Origin: Omnitrophica WOR_2 bacterium RIFCSPLOWO2_12_FULL_46_30
GTDB taxonomy: Bacteria; Omnitrophota; Gorgyraeia; Gygaellales; UBA12090
Reading direction: 5' to 3'
Assembly: GCA_001805845.1 (NCBI GenBank)
Contig: MHHA01000045.1
Coordinates: forward strand, 1 to 9,674
DNA: 9,674 bases
In this document: positions 5,979 through 9,674 of the stretch, one piece after another
Position numbering within the stretch: the first letter of the stretch is position 1
How the letters are laid out: every line of letters starts with the position of its first letter
Notes under the pieces: model-generated
Databases searched by the model: none
Seen by the model: the letters and a program-made list of their open reading frames with translations, nothing else
Told to the model about the DNA's origin: nothing
Program-made: the position numbers and the translations under genes

Positions 5979-5998
5979 CCTGCCTGCCGGCAGGCAGG
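5979..5998. repeat. Perfect 20-bp palindrome upstream of xseB
   Basis: CCTGCCTGCCGGCAGGCAGG is its own reverse complement over all 20 bases, built from TGCC/GGCA steps. It lies 13 bp upstream of the xseB start. When read through it gives the peptide TPACRQAG, a string I recall as a frequent spurious N-terminal segment in proteins from uncultivated bacteria (recollection only). Confidence 0.9.
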
Positions 5999-6046
5999 CG
6001 TTCGGGAGTAACCAGCCCGCCCCGGCAAAGCGCAGCGGGCCGGGGA

Positions 6047-6067
6047 GACCAGTTGCCAGAGGCCAGA
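6047..6067. repeat. Heptamer tandem repeat in the xseA-xseB gap
   Basis: Three 7-bp units in register on the plus strand: GACCAGT, TGCCAGA, GGCCAGA (minus strand: TCTGGCC, TCTGGCA, ACTGGTC). It sits in the centre of the 116-bp palindromic element. Confidence 0.5.
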
Positions 6068-6080
6068 TTTTTTCTGGTTT

Positions 6081-6096
6081 TGCCGCCTCGGCGGCA
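6081..6096. repeat. GC-rich 7-bp inverted repeat
   Basis: TGCCGCC and GGCGGCA separated by two bases, a tight stem inside the larger element. No T-tract on either side in either direction, so it is not called a terminator. Confidence 0.6.
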
Positions 6097-6113
6097 CCCC
6101 GCTTTGGCGGTGG

Positions 6114-6127
6114 CTGGTTACTGGTTA
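6114..6127. repeat. Heptamer direct repeat forming the end of xseA
   Basis: Two identical units CTGGTTA on the plus strand. On the minus strand they give the last codons of xseA (S-N-Q) and its TAA stop, and they overlap the right terminal inverted repeat of the palindromic element. Confidence 0.55.
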
Positions 6128-7350
6128 CTCATTTTACTTAAAACCTCACTCACAAAGCTCCCCTGTTTAAGCCGAGTTTGGATTTTATCTGAAATATTTA
6201 TCTCCTCCATATCCGTAACCACCTTCATTTCCGGCAGCTTAAAGGTTATGCTATAGCCGCGCGATAAGACATTGAGCGGGCTTAAGACGTTAAGTTTTTC
6301 CGTCAGGTGAACAAATCTATGCCGGCTGGCCTCTAAGAGATGTTTTGTCTCTAAAGTCAATCTATGTTGGAGCTCATCTATGCGCTGAAGATAGATTTGA
6401 ATGAAATTTAAGGGGTATTTTAAAACATAGGCGCCCTTTAAGCTAAACAATTCTTTGCTTAAAATCTTGAGCTTATTATTGACGCTCGCATTCATACTTT
6501 GCAGTAAATGGCCAAGCTCAAGCGATAAATCCTCTTTTTGTTTCACCACCAGCTCAGCTGCCGCTGAAGGCGTGGGAGCGCGCAGGTCGCTGACTAAATC
6601 CGCAATGGTCCAGTCAATTTCATGGCCGACCGCGCTGATTACCGGAATTTTTGAGTTATAGATTGCCCTGGCTACTATTTCTTCATTAAAGGCCCAGAGG
6701 TCCTCTAAACTTCCTCCGCCTCTACCGACGATCAAAACATCTACTTCTTTGTATTGATTAAATTCTACAATGGCTTGCGCGATTTCGCCAGCCGCGCCGC
6801 TTCCCTGAACCTTTACCGGATTTAAGATTATTTTCACAAAAGGAGCCCTGCGCCTTAAGATATTCAGTATGTCCCGTATTGCCGCGCCGGCAGGAGAAGT
6901 TACCAGCCCGATTCTTAATGGAAATACCGGAAGCGCCCTTTTATGCGCCGCTTCAAATAATCCTTCCTTGGCTAATTTTTCCTTTAACTGCTCAAAGGCA
7001 AGCTGCAAGGCGCCGGCGCCTTTTGGCTCTAATTTCTGGACGTTTAACTGATACTGGCCGCTGGGGGCATAGACAATCAGCCGGCCATAAGCAAGGCAAT
7101 GCAGGCCGTCTTTGAGAGAAAATTTCAAACCCTGGTTTAGCCCGCGGAAGAAGACGCAGCGTAAACTGCTACCAGCATCCTTGAGGCTAAAATAGATGTG
7201 TCCTGATTGTGACTGTGAAAAGTTAGAAAGCTCGCCCTCAACCCAGACCTCGGGAAAGCTGTTTTCTAAAAGGACTTTGATATCCTCGGTCAGCTCGCTT
7301 ACCGTGAAAATACGCCTTTCTACTTTAAGTCCCCTGTCTTCAATCCGCAT
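6118..7350 (-). CDS. xseA: Exodeoxyribonuclease VII large subunit
   Basis: Catalytic subunit (410 aa) of exonuclease VII, a metal-dependent nuclease on single-stranded DNA used in repair and recombination. Order: N-terminal OB-fold for DNA binding (about 13-108, with VWVEGELSNF at 35-44 and HIYFSLKD at 51-58); catalytic domain from about 120, with TSPAGAAIRD at 151-160, GRGGGSLEDLWAFN at 209-222, SAVGHEIDWTIADLVSD at 239-255 and RAPTPSAAAE at 257-266; then a helical C-terminal part that holds XseB in known structures. ATG 7348-7350 overlaps the ymdB end by 11 bp and has AGGA 8 nt upstream. It carries about 10 residues (MRIEDRGLKV) before the usual first conserved stretch. The last three residues and the stop are repeat-derived. 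Slightly shorter than the E. coli protein, but complete in all motifs. Confidence 0.96.
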   Translation of the reverse strand: MRIEDRGLKVERRIFTVSELTEDIKVLLENSFPEVWVEGELSNFSQSQSGHIYFSLKDAGSSLRCVFFRGLNQGLKFSLKDGLHCLAYGRLIVYAPSGQYQLNVQKLEPKGAGALQLAFEQLKEKLAKEGLFEAAHKRALPVFPLRIGLVTSPAGAAIRDILNILRRRAPFVKIILNPVKVQGSGAAGEIAQAIVEFNQYKEVDVLIVGRGGGSLEDLWAFNEEIVARAIYNSKIPVISAVGHEIDWTIADLVSDLRAPTPSAAAELVVKQKEDLSLELGHLLQSMNASVNNKLKILSKELFSLKGAYVLKYPLNFIQIYLQRIDELQHRLTLETKHLLEASRHRFVHLTEKLNVLSPLNVLSRGYSITFKLPEMKVVTDMEEINISDKIQTRLKQGSFVSEVLSKMSNQ

Positions 7351-8122
7351 AATATTTATCCTGCACTCTCTCTATGCTCAAGGCCTTCCCGTTTTTTTCG
7401 TCAATCTCAATGATTGCTCCGTGTAATTGAATATCGCCTGAAGCCACTTCAAAACGGGTGGGCATCCCGGTTAGAAAACGTTCAATAATCTTGGATTTCT
7501 CCTGCCCGATGACTGAATCATAGGGCCCGCACATGCCGAGTTCGCTAATGTAGGCGGTTCCTCCTTTAAGCAGCTTCTCATCGGCGGTCTGGATATGGGT
7601 ATGGGTTCCCACTACCGCAGAAACCAAACCATCAAGAAAATGCCCCATTGCCACTTTTTCGCTGGTTGCCTCGGCGTGCATATCCACCAGAATTACTGCC
7701 GTTTCCTTCTTAAGGATGGGAAGAACCTCGCGCACCGCGCGAAAAGGACAGTCAATTGCCGGCATAAAAACCCTGCCCTGCAAGTTGATGATACCGAGCT
7801 TAAAATTATTCTTTTTTAAAACGCAGTAACCTTTACCGGGGATATTCGGAGCAAGATTTAAGGGGCGCAGGATATAGGGATGGTCAATAATTTTCAGGAC
7901 TTCCTGGCGCTTCCAGATATGGTCTCCGGTAGTCAGGCAATCGCAGCCAGATGCAAACAGTTCATCAGCCACTTTGGGAGTCAGGCCGGTTCCTCCGGCG
8001 GCGTTCTCGGCATTGGCAAGGACAATATCAATGGCTTTTTCCTTTTTGAGCCGGCAAACCAAGGCCTTTACCGCCTCTCTGCCGGGCGAACCCACTATAT
8101 CGCCGATAAATAATACTCTCAT
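7340..8122 (-). CDS. ymdB: YmdB-family metallophosphoesterase
   Basis: Calcineurin-like phosphoesterase (260 aa, usual length). In Bacillus YmdB hydrolyses 2',3'-cyclic nucleotides and affects RNase Y activity and biofilm/motility decisions. Metal-site residues seen: D8 (GDIVG), E39 with N40 (NAENAAGGTG), H68, H149 (DMHAEATSEK), and H174 and H176 (VGTHTHIQT). Position 67, normally Asn in the GNH motif, is Asp here (TTGDHIWK). It lies directly downstream of rny, 35 bp away, an arrangement conserved in many bacteria, supporting a shared role in RNA turnover. The ATG at 8122 has no recognisable ribosome binding site; the start is supported by MRVLFIGDIVG, the standard N-terminus. The end overlaps xseA by 11 bp. 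Confidence 0.93.
   Translation of the reverse strand: MRVLFIGDIVGSPGREAVKALVCRLKKEKAIDIVLANAENAAGGTGLTPKVADELFASGCDCLTTGDHIWKRQEVLKIIDHPYILRPLNLAPNIPGKGYCVLKKNNFKLGIINLQGRVFMPAIDCPFRAVREVLPILKKETAVILVDMHAEATSEKVAMGHFLDGLVSAVVGTHTHIQTADEKLLKGGTAYISELGMCGPYDSVIGQEKSKIIERFLTGMPTRFEVASGDIQLHGAIIEIDEKNGKALSIERVQDKYYAD
7359..7362 (-). promoter_or_regulatory. Ribosome binding site of xseA
   Basis: AGGA on the minus strand with 8-nt spacing to the ATG at 7350, within the ymdB coding sequence. It decides the start despite the extra N-terminal residues. Confidence 0.6.
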
Positions 8123-8126
8123 TTTG

Positions 8127-8157
8127 TCAACATTTAAAGCATTGCTTCTTTTGTTGA
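8127..8157 (-). repeat. Inverted repeat in the rny-ymdB gap
   Basis: TCAACA (8127-8132) pairs with TGTTGA (8152-8157), and inside it AAGC (8137-8140) pairs with GCTT (8144-8147) around a 3-nt loop. It occupies nearly the whole gap and covers where a ymdB ribosome binding site would be. Weak and AT-rich; it may be chance, or a processing or translation-control hairpin. Confidence 0.35.
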
Positions 8158-9674
8158 TTACTTGGCATACTCAATCGCGCGCATCTCGCGGATAACCGTA
8201 ACCTTGACCTGGCCGGGATATTCCATGCCTTCCTCAATTTTCTTGCGGATTTCCCTTGCCATATTAACCGCATCTGTATCAGAGATTTTATCCGGCGAAA
8301 CAATCACCCGAATTTCTCTTCCTGCCTGGATGGCGTAAGATTTCTCAACACCCTTAAAAAGATTGGCAATTGCTTCTAATTTATTCAGCCGTTTGACGTA
8401 CGTTTCCAGGTTTTCCCGCCTGGCTCCGGGCCGGGCCGCGCTGATAGCATCCGCAGCAATAGCCAAAACCCCCAGGAGGCTTTTGGGCTCTTGTTCTTCA
8501 TGGTGGCATTCAATCGCTGCAATAATTTCGTTACTTTCCCCGTATTTTTTAGCTAACTCTGCGCCGATACGGGCATGGGTGCCTTCTATCTGATGGTCTA
8601 CAGCTTTGCCAATATCATGGAGCAGGCCTATCCGGCGGCTTAAGCGAAAATCCATATTTACTTCTGAAGCCATCACCCCCATAAGGTAGGCAACTTCTTT
8701 AGAATGTTGGAGGCCGTTCTGGCCGTAGCTGGTGCGATACCTGAGCCGTCCCAGCAGCTTAATCAATTCCGGGTGTAACCCGTGGATACCAATCTCAAAG
8801 GCGGCGCGTTCACCCTCTTCGCGGATCTTATCATCCATCTCGCGTTTGGTTTTCTCAACGAGCTCCTCAATTCTCCCGGGGTGAATCCTGCCGTCAACCA
8901 TCAATTTTTCCAGAGCAAGCTTGGCAATTTCGCGCCGCACCGGGTCAAAGCCAGCTAAGGTGACCGCTTCCGGAGTATCGTCAATGATTACATCCACGCC
9001 GGTTGCCATTTCCAGGGCGCGGATGTTCCTGCCTTCGCGGCCGATGATTCTTCCTTTCATCTCATCGTTCGGAAGGCTGACTACGCTCACGGTTGATTCA
9101 ACGGTATGCTCTACGGCACAGCGCTGGATTGCCAGGGCGATCACTTCTTTTGCCTTCTTATCAGCGCTGTTTTTTATTTCCTCGTCAATGTTTTTAATCA
9201 GCACCGCCTTTTCATTATTCAGTTCTTCCGATAAACGCGCCAGCAGAACCTTTTTTGCCTCATCAATGGTAAGATTGGCAATTTTCTGCAGCCGCTCTTT
9301 TTCTTCATTCACTAAAGCGGCAAGCTGCCTGTCTTTTGCCTTCAATGCCTCTTCATTAGCCCTGAGCGCTTCGGAGCGCGACTCAAGCTCTTTCTCTTTC
9401 TTCTCTAACAAGACCATCCTGCGGTCAATATTGTCTTCTTTGAGCGCCAGGCGCTTTTCCAGATTTACCAGCTCTTCGCGCCTTTGCTTGGTAGAGGCCT
9501 CAAAATCCTGGCGCAGGCGGTAGATTGCATCTTTTCCCTCAAGTTCCACTTCCTTGCGCAGCCGTTCTACTTCCTTCTTTGCCTCTCCAAGTATCTCGCC
9601 AGCCTTATGTTCAGCGTCCTGGATTTTCTTCTCGGCAGAGTGTTTGCGTAAGAAATAGCCGAGAGAGGCTGAAG
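8158..9674 (-). CDS. rny: Ribonuclease Y, 5' end cut by window
   Basis: Membrane-anchored endoribonuclease that starts bulk mRNA decay. The frame is open to the window edge: 504 codons are visible (fragment numbering below), starting SASLGYFLRKHSAEKK, which is the end of the N-terminal membrane anchor; only some 15-20 residues are probably missing. A long charged coiled coil runs to about 170. The KH RNA-binding domain follows, with GREG at 211-214. Then the HD domain: LLHDIGK with the catalytic H352-D353, and HH at 390-391. The C-terminus ends with the usual VTVIREMRAIEYAK pattern. A GTG at 9549 is internal, not the start. It is the first visible gene of the run and is followed 35 bp later by ymdB. 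Confidence 0.96.
   Translation of the reverse strand, partial: SASLGYFLRKHSAEKKIQDAEHKAGEILGEAKKEVERLRKEVELEGKDAIYRLRQDFEASTKQRREELVNLEKRLALKEDNIDRRMVLLEKKEKELESRSEALRANEEALKAKDRQLAALVNEEKERLQKIANLTIDEAKKVLLARLSEELNNEKAVLIKNIDEEIKNSADKKAKEVIALAIQRCAVEHTVESTVSVVSLPNDEMKGRIIGREGRNIRALEMATGVDVIIDDTPEAVTLAGFDPVRREIAKLALEKLMVDGRIHPGRIEELVEKTKREMDDKIREEGERAAFEIGIHGLHPELIKLLGRLRYRTSYGQNGLQHSKEVAYLMGVMASEVNMDFRLSRRIGLLHDIGKAVDHQIEGTHARIGAELAKKYGESNEIIAAIECHHEEQEPKSLLGVLAIAADAISAARPGARRENLETYVKRLNKLEAIANLFKGVEKSYAIQAGREIRVIVSPDKISDTDAVNMAREIRKKIEEGMEYPGQVKVTVIREMRAIEYAK

Larger units (their letters stand above)
6007..6122. repeat. 116-bp palindrome-rich element with 11-bp terminal inverted repeats, between xseA and xseB
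   Basis: The ends are perfect inverted repeats: AGTAACCAGCC at 6007-6017 and GGCTGGTTACT at 6112-6122. Inside are further inverted pairs: GCCCGC (6015-6020) with GCGGGC (6035-6040), CCAGA (6063-6067) with TCTGG (6073-6077), TGCCGCC with GGCGGCA (6081-6096), and CCGC with GCGG (6099-6110). No open frame of its own and no transposase. The right terminal repeat covers the xseA stop codon (6118-6120). A small non-autonomous mobile unit or a degenerate extragenic palindrome are both possible. Confidence 0.6.

Noticed and set aside
6059..6096. Intrinsic terminator between xseA and xseB
   Set aside because: The stems there have no T-tract downstream on the transcribed strand, and xseB continues the same operon.
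5966..6097. Longer xseB reading frame beginning at 6097
   Set aside because: The extra 44 codons come from the palindromic spacer and do not resemble XseB; the family N-terminus and a GAGGGG site both point to 5965.
8125..8130. TTGACA on the minus strand as a -35 box before ymdB
   Set aside because: It lies only a few bases from the ymdB ATG and no fitting -10 precedes the gene; a promoter there would start transcription inside the coding sequence.
9547..9549. GTG at 9549 as the rny start
   Set aside because: The frame continues upstream with typical RNase Y sequence (GYFLRK, EKKIQDAE) to the window edge.

Overview
All ten genes in this window read on the minus strand and are packed head to tail, so transcription runs from the right end to the left: rny > ymdB > xseA > xseB > dxs > ferredoxin > 2-oxoacid:ferredoxin oxidoreductase alpha (vorB) > beta (korB) > gamma (korC) > gltX. 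The first (rny) and last (gltX) are cut by the window edges. Non-coding gaps are short (the largest are about 135 and 150 bp), and several gene pairs overlap (ymdB/xseA, dxs/ferredoxin, ferredoxin/vorB). There is no convincing intrinsic terminator or promoter between genes, so one long polycistronic unit is plausible. No RNA genes, insertion sequences or CRISPR arrays were seen.

The gene set is bacterial (RNase Y, YmdB, exonuclease VII, DXS, GluRS). The four-gene ferredoxin-linked 2-oxoacid oxidoreductase points to an anaerobe. Composition is moderate in GC. Together with the many short repeats at gene borders, this suggests an uncultivated anaerobic lineage; Candidatus Omnitrophota is my best guess, but that is inference and not shown by any one gene.

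Region by region: 8158-9674 encodes RNase Y (mRNA decay), with YmdB, its frequent chromosomal neighbour, at 7340-8122. 5729-7350 carries both exonuclease VII subunits, separated by a 150-bp gap filled with stacked inverted repeats. 3760-5592 is dxs, the entry enzyme of the MEP isoprenoid pathway; the xseB-dxs gap, where many bacteria have ispA, is instead almost entirely three perfect 42-bp tandem repeats. 1168-3779 is the ferredoxin/alpha/beta/gamma oxidoreductase cassette, overlapping the end of dxs. 1-1141 is glutamyl-tRNA synthetase, with an apparently missing ~40-residue segment.

The most unusual signal is not a gene. At least eight places carry short imperfect tandem repeats with period 7 (also 8, 9, and 42 = 6x7). 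The unit sequence differs from place to place. They sit either in gene junctions or in stretches of coding sequence that look like linkers or protein tails, and in places they supply stop codons, the C-terminal tail of VorB, or in-frame ATG codons upstream of dxs. This looks like a recurring repeat-generating process acting at tolerant sites, and it is the main thing here worth pursuing.
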